Shown: positions 22,770 to 30,466 of the stretch, in pieces | Position numbering within the stretch: position 1 is the stretch's first letter | Layout of the letters: the number at the start of each line of letters is the position of its first letter | Assembly (NCBI RefSeq): GCF_035982055.1 | Contig: NZ_CP108427.1 | Coordinates: forward strand, 8,865,001-8,929,000 | Direction: 5' to 3' | Origin: Streptomyces sp. NBC_01288 | Lineage (GTDB): Bacteria; Actinomycetota; Actinomycetes; Streptomycetales; Streptomycetaceae | Length of the DNA stretch: 64,000 nucleotides | Made by a program: the position numbers and the translations under genes | Notes under the pieces: generated by a model | Told to the model about the DNA's origin: nothing | Database searches by the model: none | The model's input: only the letters and a program-made list of their open reading frames with translations

Positions 22770-23615
22770 GTGAACGAGCCAATACCCGTGACCCGGGACG
22801 TAGATCACGGGGTCGCCAAACTCATGCCCGACGTGGATCGGGAGCGGGCCTGGCTGCTGACTGTCGACGGGGCGCCGCAGTCCTACGTGGACCTGGACGC
22901 GCCGACGCACCTGGAGTTCGAGTACACGCGGCGGCTCGGGCACGTGCTGGACACCCTCGCGGAACCGGGGCGCCCACTGGACGTGCTGCACCTGGGCGGC
23001 GGGGCGCTCACGTTGCCCCGGTACGTGGCGGCGACCCGGCCAGGTTCGCGGCAGGACGTGGTCGAGGTCGACCTGGGGTTGCTGGAGTTGGTCGCCGAGC
23101 ACCTGCCGTTGCCGGACGGTGCCGGTGTCACCGTGCACGGGGCCGACGCCCGCGCCTGGCTGGAGGCGGCGCCGGACGGTTCGGCGGACGTGATCGTCGC
23201 CGATGTCTTCGGCGGCTCACGGGTCCCGGCACACCTCACGTCCGTGGCGTACGCCCACGAAGCCGAGCGCGTCCTGCGTACCGACGGCGTCTACCTGGCC
23301 AACCTCGCGGACGCCGCCCCCTTCACCTTCCTGCGGGCCCAACTCGCCACGTTGGGCACGGTGTTCCAGGAACTGGCGCTGATCGCGGAACCGGGCGTGC
23401 TCCGGGGGCGCCGCTTCGGCAACGCGGTCCTGGTGGCCGCGCACCACCCGATCGACACGGCACCCCTGACCCGGCTCATCGCCTCGGACGCGTTCCCGGC
23501 ACGGCTTGAACACGGGCCTGCGCTACGGGACTTCATCGGCGGGGCGCGGCCGGTCCGGGACGAGGATGCGGTGCCGTCGCCTGTGCCCCCGGACGGTGCG
23601 TTCGGCATCGGCTGA
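22770..23615 (+). CDS. Spermidine-synthase-like protein
   Basis: A 281-residue Rossmann-fold protein of the PABMT (spermidine synthase) type. It has VLHLGGGALTLPRYVAATRP as motif I, VVEVDLGLLELVAEHLPL with the acidic ligand residue, and DVIVADVFGGSRVPAHLTS as the third motif. The catalytic region differs from true spermidine synthases (for example the GGGDGG motif is GGGALT), so aminopropyl transfer is doubtful; many actinobacteria carry such genes of unknown role. The GTG at 22770 fits the protein start (VNEPIPVTRDVDHG), although a nearby ATG at 22762 is out of frame. Confidence 0.85.
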   Translation: MNEPIPVTRDVDHGVAKLMPDVDRERAWLLTVDGAPQSYVDLDAPTHLEFEYTRRLGHVLDTLAEPGRPLDVLHLGGGALTLPRYVAATRPGSRQDVVEVDLGLLELVAEHLPLPDGAGVTVHGADARAWLEAAPDGSADVIVADVFGGSRVPAHLTSVAYAHEAERVLRTDGVYLANLADAAPFTFLRAQLATLGTVFQELALIAEPGVLRGRRFGNAVLVAAHHPIDTAPLTRLIASDAFPARLEHGPALRDFIGGARPVRDEDAVPSPVPPDGAFGIG

Positions 23616-23849
23616 GCCGGCTCCCGGCCTGGCACGTTCTCCCGACGCGGCTCGAACGCGGGCCTGCGTCACGGAACTTCACCGGTGCCGCGCAGCCCGC
23701 CCGCGCCCGCGACGAGAGCGCCGTACCGCGCCACCTCGACGCGCCCACCCGCAGCCCCGCCCGCCCTCCCCACACGCCCCGAACTCAGCCCCACCCCACG
23801 GCACTTCACCGCCGTACACGCACCCCGCCCCCCACGAGTCCCCCCACCG

Positions 23850-25169
23850 TCACCCAAGCCCCTCAACCGACCGCCCCGCATCATCGACCGCCCCACCCAC
23901 ACCCCCCGACGTCCCTTTGACCTCGCCCACCCCACCCCGCCGCCGCAGATTCCGAACCTCCGGCACACACAGCACCGCCCCCGTCATCACCGTGACCAGC
24001 GCCGCGCACCCCCAGAGCGCGGCCGTGCGCCCGAAGGCGGACTCCGTAGGGCCTGCCGCCGCTGCGGCGAGGGGCATCAGGGCGATGGAGCCGAACCAGT
24101 CGTAGGCGGAGATGCGGGAGAGCTTGTTCTCGGGGATTTCCTGGTGCAGGGCGGTCATCCAGCTCACCCCGAAGATCTCGACCGTCGTGCCCGCGACGAA
24201 CATCACCGCGAACAGGACGCCGATCGGGACCGGTATCGCGAGGGCGGCGGACGGGAGGGCCAGGGGGAAGATGCCGAGCATGCCCGCGAGGAGGAGGCGG
24301 CGGGGTTTCCAGCGGGTCATCAGGAGGGCGCCGGCTACCGTGCCCGCGCCGAAGGCCGCCAGGGCCAGGCCCCAGGGGCCCGCGCCGCCGAGGCTGTCGC
24401 GGGCGACGAGGGGGCCGTAGACCGCGTCCGCCGCGCCGACGACCGCGTTGGCGATGGAGAACGCCACGACGATGGACCACAACCACGAGCGGCCGGTGAA
24501 CTCCCGCCAGCCGTCCCGGAGATCGGCCAGCATCCCGCCGCCCGGCGCACGCGGCGGGATGTGGCTCACGTCGAGGAAGGAGCGGAGTCCGCCGGCCACC
24601 GCGAACGCCGTCGCGTCGACCGCGAGCACCCAGCCCGGGCCGACCGCCGCGACCAGCGCGCCGCCGAGTGCCGCGCCGCCCAACGACGCGCCCTGCATCG
24701 CCATCCGGAAGACCGCGAACGCCCGGCCCGCCTGTTCGCCGCTCACCGTGGACATGAGCATACCCTCGGCCGCCGGGCCGAAGAACGCCTGGCCGGTGCC
24801 GCCGAGCGCGGTCAGCAGCATCATCTGCCAGAGGCGCGGCTCGCCGGTGAGGACGAGTACCGCGAAGGCCGCCTGCGAGACGCAGCTGAGGGCGTTCGCC
24901 GCGACCATGACGTGGTGCCGGGGCACCCGGTCCGAGATCGCGCCGCCGATCAGTAGGAACAGCACCAGCGGCAGCGTGCGCGAGGCGGCCACCAGACCCA
25001 CGTCACCGCCGTCCCCGCCCGCGTCCAGCACGGCGAACGCGGACGCGATCAGCGCGCCGTTGCCCCCGAGACCGGTCGCCACCGCGGCGGCCGTCAGCAG
25101 GGTGTAGTTGCGGCCCGCCCAGTCGGGTCTGCGCGGTCGGCGAGGAGCGGGGGCGTGGGCGACGGTCAC
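23850..25169 (-). CDS. MFS transporter
   Basis: A 439-residue major facilitator superfamily protein with about 12 membrane helices. It starts VTVAHAPAPRRPRRPDW and then YTLLTAAAVATGLGGNGALIASAFAVL; the loop 2-3 motif appears as GGAISDRVPRHHVM, and helices continue to AALWGCAALVTVMTGAVLCV. The C-terminal tail is Gly-rich. The GTG at 25169 is preferred over an ATG 78 bp upstream because the protein then begins just before helix 1. It resembles the actinobacterial drug/metabolite exporter group (MFS_3, enterobactin-exporter-like fold). The substrate is unknown, and it is separated from the siderophore locus by about 8 kb. Confidence 0.88.
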   Translation of the reverse strand: MTVAHAPAPRRPRRPDWAGRNYTLLTAAAVATGLGGNGALIASAFAVLDAGGDGGDVGLVAASRTLPLVLFLLIGGAISDRVPRHHVMVAANALSCVSQAAFAVLVLTGEPRLWQMMLLTALGGTGQAFFGPAAEGMLMSTVSGEQAGRAFAVFRMAMQGASLGGAALGGALVAAVGPGWVLAVDATAFAVAGGLRSFLDVSHIPPRAPGGGMLADLRDGWREFTGRSWLWSIVVAFSIANAVVGAADAVYGPLVARDSLGGAGPWGLALAAFGAGTVAGALLMTRWKPRRLLLAGMLGIFPLALPSAALAIPVPIGVLFAVMFVAGTTVEIFGVSWMTALHQEIPENKLSRISAYDWFGSIALMPLAAAAAGPTESAFGRTAALWGCAALVTVMTGAVLCVPEVRNLRRRGGVGEVKGTSGGVGGAVDDAGRSVEGLG

Positions 25170-25287
25170 CGGCCGACTATCGCCGCCCACGCCGCACCCT
25201 GCCAAACAGATTGCCGCCAGAATCAAGCCAAACGGCCAATGGCCCACGGCCAGTGGTCAACGGCGGGTGGTCAACGGCCCACGGCCG

Positions 25288-26313
25288 TCAGCTGGTTGCG
25301 CCCGTCGGGTCCCCGTGCAGTCGTACGGTGCTCAGGATCTGCTGGATCGTGGCGTCGGGGATCTCCTCGCTCACGCCCTTCGCGCCGTAGAGCGTCCAGG
25401 AGACGAAGTCGTCCGCCGAGTTCTTGAAGGCGAACGTGGTCGCCTTGCCGTCGGAGGAGCACTTGCCCGTCTTCGGCACGCCGGACGTGTACGAGGTGGC
25501 GACGCTGCCGACGACACCCGACTTCGTCGTGTACGGCTTGGCCGCGCCGATCTTCAGGTACTTCTTGGACGAGTCCTTCTGGTCCGTGTACCCGCCGAAC
25601 GCGAACGAGGCCGCGTCACCGCGCGCGGTGCTCGCCGTGTCCTTCGCGCCGTCCTCGCCCTTGGTGCCGCTCGACGCCAGCGACGACGTCTCCTTCGTGC
25701 CGTCCTTGTTGTCGTCGGACTCGCACCAGTTCTCCTTGAGATAGGCGGGCGCGGAGAAGCCGATGTACGGAGAGCCGTCGCCCTTCACCTCGTCCTCGAA
25801 GAAGGTGAAGGTGCCCGGCTTGCCGACCTCCCAGGTGGCGGGGACGTCGAACGCGGTGCCGTACTTCTGGTTGACGACGACCTTCCAGCCCGCGATCGTC
25901 GGCTTCTCGGTCTCGTTGCCGCGCGGGTTGTCGTCCGAACCGGAGGAGGAGGCACTCGGGTCCGCGGACGCCGACGGCGACTGGCTCGACTTGTCCTTGC
26001 CGCCGTCCGCCTTGTCGTCCTTGTTGCCGCCGAGTACCAGGAATCCGGTCACACCGGCGGCCACGACGACGGCCGTGGCCGCGACGATCGCGACGAGCTT
26101 CGTCCGGTTCCCGCCGCCCCCGCCCTGTGGCGGCTGTGGCGGCTGTGGTCCGCCCGCGGGACCCGGAGCGCCCCACTGCGGCTGCTGCCCATAGGGATTG
26201 GGCTGCTGGTAGCCGGGCTGCTGATACGGATTCGGCTGTTGGTACCCCGGCTGCTGGTACGGGTTGTCCTGCGGGTTCTGCTCGCCCCCGGGCGGCTGCT
26301 GTCCTGGCCACAT
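25288..26313 (-). CDS. Membrane-anchored protein with Pro/Gln-rich cytoplasmic tail
   Basis: A 341-residue single-pass membrane protein. The N-terminal 70 residues form a repeated Pro/Gln/Tyr/Gly-rich tract (QQPGYQQPNPY repeated), typical of actinobacterial proteins that lie in the cytoplasm. Then a single membrane helix LVAIVAATAVVVAAGVTGFLVL, a Ser/Asp-rich linker, and an external domain with WKVVVNQKYGTAFDVPATWEV, LKENWCESDDN and GKCSSDGKATTFAFKNS; two cysteines could form a disulfide. The external part resembles small actinobacterial sensor or lipoprotein-like domains of unknown function. The ATG at 26313 lies close to the tract; the intergenic space to the next gene is 129 bp. Confidence 0.82.
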   Translation of the reverse strand: MWPGQQPPGGEQNPQDNPYQQPGYQQPNPYQQPGYQQPNPYGQQPQWGAPGPAGGPQPPQPPQGGGGGNRTKLVAIVAATAVVVAAGVTGFLVLGGNKDDKADGGKDKSSQSPSASADPSASSSGSDDNPRGNETEKPTIAGWKVVVNQKYGTAFDVPATWEVGKPGTFTFFEDEVKGDGSPYIGFSAPAYLKENWCESDDNKDGTKETSSLASSGTKGEDGAKDTASTARGDAASFAFGGYTDQKDSSKKYLKIGAAKPYTTKSGVVGSVATSYTSGVPKTGKCSSDGKATTFAFKNSADDFVSWTLYGAKGVSEEIPDATIQQILSTVRLHGDPTGATS

Positions 26314-26442
26314 GGGCAGTAACCCTAGTCCGGCGTCGGACACGGTTGGGTCACCGCCCCTTGTCAGGGTCGTACCAAGTTGAAGAGTGACGGGTGTGTG
26401 CGCCCGCACACATCTGGCCAGACCTGGCTACCCGTGAGTAAC

Positions 26443-26904
26443 ATGCCCTTCATGAGCGCAGATCAGATGTCCATAGGCGAGTTGCTGGCCGCCACGGTGC
26501 CGATGGTTCGCACGCTGAACCTGGAGTACCTGGAGACCAGTCCGGAGCGGGCCGTGCTGGCCCTGCCGGATCAGAGCGAGTACCGCAATCACGTCGGCGG
26601 GCCGCACGCCGGTGCCATGTTCACCCTCGGCGAGTCGGCCAGCGGCGCGATCGTCCTCGCCGCCTTCGGCGACCAGCTCTCGCGGGCCGTGCCGCTCCCG
26701 GTCAACGCCGAGATCGCGTTCAAGAAGATCGCCCTCGGCCCGGTGAAGGCCACCGCGACCCTCGGCCGCCCCGCCGCCGACGTCGTCGCCGAACTCGACG
26801 CGGGCGAGCGCCCCGAGTTCCCGGTCACCGTCGCCATCCAGCGCGAGGACGGCGCCGTCACGGGCGAGATGACGGTCATCTGGACGCTCCGTCCGAACGG
26901 CTGA
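26443..26904 (+). CDS. DUF4442-type hotdog-fold protein (thioesterase-like)
   Basis: A 153-residue hotdog-fold protein. The family features are VPMVRTLNLEYLETSPERAV, then YRNHVGGPHAGAMFTLGESASGAIVLAAFGD (the central helix), INAEIAFKKIALGPVKATATL-like strands and EMTVIWTLRPNG at the end. PaaI/YbaW-type thioesterases have a catalytic Asp or Glu and a His in this region; here His and Glu are present (HAG, LGES). Start choices are ATG 26443 and 26452; GTG 26434 is also in frame. The probable substrate is an acyl-CoA, but no neighbours indicate which. Confidence 0.82.
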   Translation: MPFMSADQMSIGELLAATVPMVRTLNLEYLETSPERAVLALPDQSEYRNHVGGPHAGAMFTLGESASGAIVLAAFGDQLSRAVPLPVNAEIAFKKIALGPVKATATLGRPAADVVAELDAGERPEFPVTVAIQREDGAVTGEMTVIWTLRPNG

Positions 26905-26960
26905 ACAGCTCAACTCCGGTACGGGGTCCGGTCATTGCCCACGGACTACCGACTCCGCTA

Positions 26961-26999
26961 CGAGGGCCCGGTCATCGCCTGCCGATGACCGGGCCCTCG
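26961..26999 (+). terminator. Strong bidirectional terminator hairpin
   Basis: Perfect 17-bp arms (cgagggcccggtcatcg and its complement) with a 5-base loop lie between the convergent hotdog gene and galU. No T-tract follows, but stem length and symmetry suit a two-way terminator. Confidence 0.85.
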
Positions 27000-27011
27000 T
27001 GTGCGTGAGGT

Positions 27012-27977
27012 TCAGGCCGCGATGCGCGCGCCGTCGCTCTCGCCGGGCTGCCCGGTGCTCTCCAGCCCCGCCACGAACTCCTTGAGCCACGCGACGAATT
27101 CGGGTCCCAGGTCGTCGCGGTCGCAGGCCAGCCGGACCACCGTGCGCAGGTAGTCGGCCTTGTCGCCGGTGTCGTAGCGCAGGCCCTTGAAGACGACTCC
27201 GTGGACTGTGCCTCCGGCGGTCAACTCCTGGAGGGCGTCGGTGAGTTGGATCTCGCCGCCGCGGCCGGGCGGGGTGCGCTCCAGGGTGGGGAAGATCGCG
27301 GGGTCGAGGACGTAGCGGCCGATGACGGCGTAGCGGCTCGGGGCGTCCTCGCGGGACGGCTTCTCGACCAGGCCGGTGACCCGTACGACACCCTCCTCGC
27401 CGGTCGGCTCCACGGCCGCGCACCCGTACAAGTGGACTGATTCCTCCGGGACTTCCATGAGGGCGACCACGCTGCCGGCGTAGCGCTCGCGGACCTCCAG
27501 CATCTGGCTGAGCAGGGTCTCCCGCGGGTCGATCAGGTCGTCGCCGAGGAGGACCGCGAAGGGCTGGTCGCCGACGTGGTGGCGGGCGCACAGCACCGCG
27601 TGCCCGAGGCCGAGCGGGTCGCCCTGGCGGATGTGGTGGATGTCGGCGAGGCGGGCGGGATCGCGTACGGCGTCCAGGCGCACGGTGTCGCCCTTGGCGG
27701 CCAGGGCCTGTTCGAGTTCGAAGGCGTGGTCGAAGTGGTCCTCGATGGCGCGCTTGTGCCGGCCGGTGACCATCAGGATGTCGTCGAGCCCGGCCGCGGC
27801 GGCCTCCTCGACGACGTACTGGATCGCGGGCTTGTCGACGACCGGGAGCATCTCCTTCGGCGTCGCCTTCGTCGCGGGCAGGAACCGCGTGCCGAGCCCG
27901 GCGGCCGGCACGACCGCCTTGCGGACCGTGGGGACGCGGGCGGGTGCGGGGGTGGCTGAAGAGTGGGGGGCGATCAT
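27012..27977 (-). CDS. galU: UTP-glucose-1-phosphate uridylyltransferase
   Basis: A 321-residue nucleotidyltransferase that makes UDP-glucose from UTP and glucose-1-phosphate for cell-envelope and trehalose synthesis. Signatures are KAVVPAAGLGTRFLPATKATPKEMLPVVDKPAIQ at the N-terminus (given in part as GLGTRFLPATKATPKEML), FAVLLGDDLIDP, LVEKPSREDAPSRYAVIGRY and FKGLRYDTGDKADYLRTVV. The start ATG at 27977 precedes MIAPHSSAT; ATG 27986 is also in frame. It stands alone with a terminator hairpin at its 3' end. Confidence 0.95.
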   Translation of the reverse strand: MIAPHSSATPAPARVPTVRKAVVPAAGLGTRFLPATKATPKEMLPVVDKPAIQYVVEEAAAAGLDDILMVTGRHKRAIEDHFDHAFELEQALAAKGDTVRLDAVRDPARLADIHHIRQGDPLGLGHAVLCARHHVGDQPFAVLLGDDLIDPRETLLSQMLEVRERYAGSVVALMEVPEESVHLYGCAAVEPTGEEGVVRVTGLVEKPSREDAPSRYAVIGRYVLDPAIFPTLERTPPGRGGEIQLTDALQELTAGGTVHGVVFKGLRYDTGDKADYLRTVVRLACDRDDLGPEFVAWLKEFVAGLESTGQPGESDGARIAA

Positions 27978-28338
27978 GCGGCCCATGGTGGCGCACGGCG
28001 ATGAGAGCACCCCGAGAGAAACTTCGGAGTTCCCTGTGTGCCGCCCTTAGTTCGCGGGGGAGTTGGAGATTTGGTGGAGACGCCTGTGGATACCGCCGGT
28101 AACCAATCTGAATTCTCAGCGTTTTGAACATCGGTCACTCGAACTCCTTGTTTCCTGTCAGAGGCTTGTGCGAGTGTGAGCCACCCCGTGAGACCGGCTG
28201 TCAGTAGACATCGGAAGGCAATGGTCAGCGTCCCCTCCGGCACCTTCTGACATCTCATAGGTATGCACCAATCAAGCACCTGCTTTCCGAGGGCGGCCAT
28301 TCGGTGTGCCGTCCTGCGGCTTGGAAGGAAATGGTTCC
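27978..28338. other. 361-bp intergenic region between galU and the ricin-domain gene
   Basis: No convincing ORF is present. The interval is more AT-rich than its surroundings (for example 28090-28180), as expected for divergent promoters, but I cannot pick out a clear -35/-10 pair or operator. The GGAAGG at 28323 serves the downstream gene. Confidence 0.6.
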
Positions 28339-30210
28339 GTGCAATCCCCCAACCCCCCACGCCCGCCCTTCCCGCCCCGCCCCGGATCGAGCCCGGGGGA
28401 GTCCGACCGCAATCTCGTGGCGCAACTCGGCGATAAGGCGGCGGGCACCCGTGCCGTGGCACTGCTGCTGGCACGCCACTGGCAGGCGACAAGCGAATAT
28501 GCGGCCATCTGCCTTGCCACCGCCGAGAGTTCGGCGTCCATGGTGGCCGGCGCCGCCTTCCACCAGGTACTGGGGGGCCGCGCCACCGGCGGCGCCCTGC
28601 GTCCCCAACTCCTCGTCGCGGTAAGGGAGATGGTGAAGAACTGGGCGGCGGAGGAGCGAATTGCGGCGGCACTGCCGGAACTTCGTAAACCCACTGGCGC
28701 CCGAGGTCTACGCGCGGCGAGGCCCGGCACCTCCGAAAGGCGGAAGCTCGCGGAGCGCGCTTTCGGCGCGCTGTCCGGCGCCTCCCAATGCCTGCTGTGG
28801 CACTCCGAGGTCGAAGCCGAACCCATATCCGTACCGGCCGGTCTGCTGGGAGTGGACGAGCTCACCGCGACCGCCGCACTGGACCAGGCGCGAGAGCAAT
28901 TCCGGCAGGGCTGTGCACGTGCCCATAAGGAACTCGCGCCGACCGCGGAATGCCGTCACTACAACCGGCTCCTCGACGTCCCGATCCGCCGCGGCGGCGG
29001 CCTGTTGCCCGATGTGCAACGGCATCTCATGACGTGCCGCTACTGCCGTTTCGCGGCAGAGCAGTTGAGCCATTTCGACGGCGGCCTCGAAGTGCTGCTC
29101 GCCGAGACCGTGCTCGGCTGGGGTGCCCGCCGCTACCTCGACTCGCGGCCCGGCCGCGAGACCCCGGAGTCCGCGGCCCGCGCCGCCCGTCGTCCGATGG
29201 GCCGCCACCGCCCCACGCCGGACGGCCGCCTCGCCTTCCCGCGCAGGCATCCCCGGGTCGCGCTCGTGGGCGTGGGCCTGACCTCCCTGGCCCTGCTCGC
29301 GACCGTGCTCGCCACCAAGGGCTGGACGGAAGGGGGCAACACGCCTGATCCGCACGTCACTTGGGGTGCGGCCAGCGGCAGTTCGACCCGCCCGAGCCCT
29401 GTCGGCGCGCCCTCGTCGGACGGTTCCGCCGCCTCCGCGTCGGCCGCCGGTGCCGCCGGGGGAGTCGCGGGAGTCGTCCAGCAGGGCGTCCTGCGCAGCC
29501 TCGCCTCCGGCCTGTGCCTCGACATCCCGGGCGGCCGGGTGCGGTCCGGCGCCGCCGTCACCATGGCGACGTGCTCGACCGCCGGGTCACAACAGTGGTC
29601 GTACGACCAGGACGGCCTGCTGCGCAGCCTCACCGACCCGGGACTCTGCCTCGACGCCGACACCGACGCCCGCACGGTCACCCTGGCCGGCTGCCTGGTG
29701 CACGCGGGGGAGGTGCACTACGACCTGACGGTGCGCGGCGAGTTCCTGCTCCGCTGGAGCCAGGGGCTGGCCGTGACTCCCGCCAGCGCGAAGGCCGGGG
29801 CGCGGGTCGTGATCACGGACCGGGACGGGTCCGCCGGGCAGCGCTGGGCGTTGGAATCCGCGGCCGACGCGCGGGTGAAGCAGGGTGAACCGAACGGAAA
29901 GGGCGGGGCGGAGGGGAACGGCACCGGGAAGGGAGAGGTGCCGGGGAACGGCGCACCGAACGCACCCGAGCCGCCCGAGGGCGCGCCCCAGGGCGACGTA
30001 CCGCCGCCTCCACTCTCGAACCTGCCGCAACAGGACCAGCCGCAGTACGCACCCCGCGCCGCGCAGGTCGCCTGCTGCGACGAACCCGCGCCGGAGCCCG
30101 CGCCCGCGGGTGCCGGAACCGGCGGCGACGCAGGTGCCGTAGAGCCGCTGACGACGGTCGTGGCGGCCGTCGCGGACACGGTCACCTCCCTCCTCCCGTC
30201 CCTTGGCTGA
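28339..30210 (+). CDS. Membrane-anchored ricin-lectin protein with zinc-binding-type motif
   Basis: A 623-residue protein with a cytoplasmic N-terminus of about 300 residues, containing a H-x3-C-x2-C motif (His229, Cys233, Cys236), as in zinc-binding anti-sigma domains. One membrane helix (RVALVGVGLTSLALLATVLA, about 307-326) follows, then a Ser/Ala linker, a ricin-type beta-trefoil lectin domain (about 385-510; GVLRSLASGLCLDIPG, QQWSYDQDGLLRS, QRWALESA), and a Pro/Gly-rich C-terminal tail with paired Cys. The GTG at 28339 follows GGAAGG at 10 bp. It may sense polysaccharide outside and bind a regulator inside, but this is inference; a plain surface lectin is the alternative. A strong terminator follows. 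Confidence 0.82.
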   Translation: MQSPNPPRPPFPPRPGSSPGESDRNLVAQLGDKAAGTRAVALLLARHWQATSEYAAICLATAESSASMVAGAAFHQVLGGRATGGALRPQLLVAVREMVKNWAAEERIAAALPELRKPTGARGLRAARPGTSERRKLAERAFGALSGASQCLLWHSEVEAEPISVPAGLLGVDELTATAALDQAREQFRQGCARAHKELAPTAECRHYNRLLDVPIRRGGGLLPDVQRHLMTCRYCRFAAEQLSHFDGGLEVLLAETVLGWGARRYLDSRPGRETPESAARAARRPMGRHRPTPDGRLAFPRRHPRVALVGVGLTSLALLATVLATKGWTEGGNTPDPHVTWGAASGSSTRPSPVGAPSSDGSAASASAAGAAGGVAGVVQQGVLRSLASGLCLDIPGGRVRSGAAVTMATCSTAGSQQWSYDQDGLLRSLTDPGLCLDADTDARTVTLAGCLVHAGEVHYDLTVRGEFLLRWSQGLAVTPASAKAGARVVITDRDGSAGQRWALESAADARVKQGEPNGKGGAEGNGTGKGEVPGNGAPNAPEPPEGAPQGDVPPPPLSNLPQQDQPQYAPRAAQVACCDEPAPEPAPAGAGTGGDAGAVEPLTTVVAAVADTVTSLLPSLG

Positions 30211-30213
30211 CTC

Positions 30214-30242
30214 GTGGGGCCACCCGATCCGGGTGGCCCCAC
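30214..30242 (+). terminator. Terminator hairpin after the ricin-domain gene
   Basis: Perfect 12-bp arms gtggggccaccc and gggtggccccac with a 5-base loop lie 4 bp after the stop codon, followed by cgctcttt. Confidence 0.88.
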
Positions 30243-30466
30243 CGCTCTTTCACCCTTCGGTTCTTGTGGGCGCGCGGCCGATTCCTGTGCGCGTCATTGA
30301 CACGAGTCAGTGACGGTCATAGTTTTCCCGCCGCGCCAGTGGTGTCTAACGGGTCGTCAAGTCGGTGGTCTCACATGGTGAGTTCGGATACCGAACACGG
30401 TCCGGGGCGTCGAGGCGCACCCGTGGCGCACACCGTCGTGCCCGCACACCGAAGGAGTGACGGCTC

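Noticed and set aside
25170..25247. Upstream extension of the MFS gene with a lipobox-like sequence
   Set aside because: The in-frame ATG at 25247 would add a short hydrophobic lead ending LAGCG before an ordinary MFS protein, which is implausible for a polytopic transporter; the region also shows intergenic repeats.
26352..26376. Further RecA-independent damage promoter (TTGTCAGGG)
   Set aside because: The core has a mismatch in RRTG and no TANNNT at the right distance.
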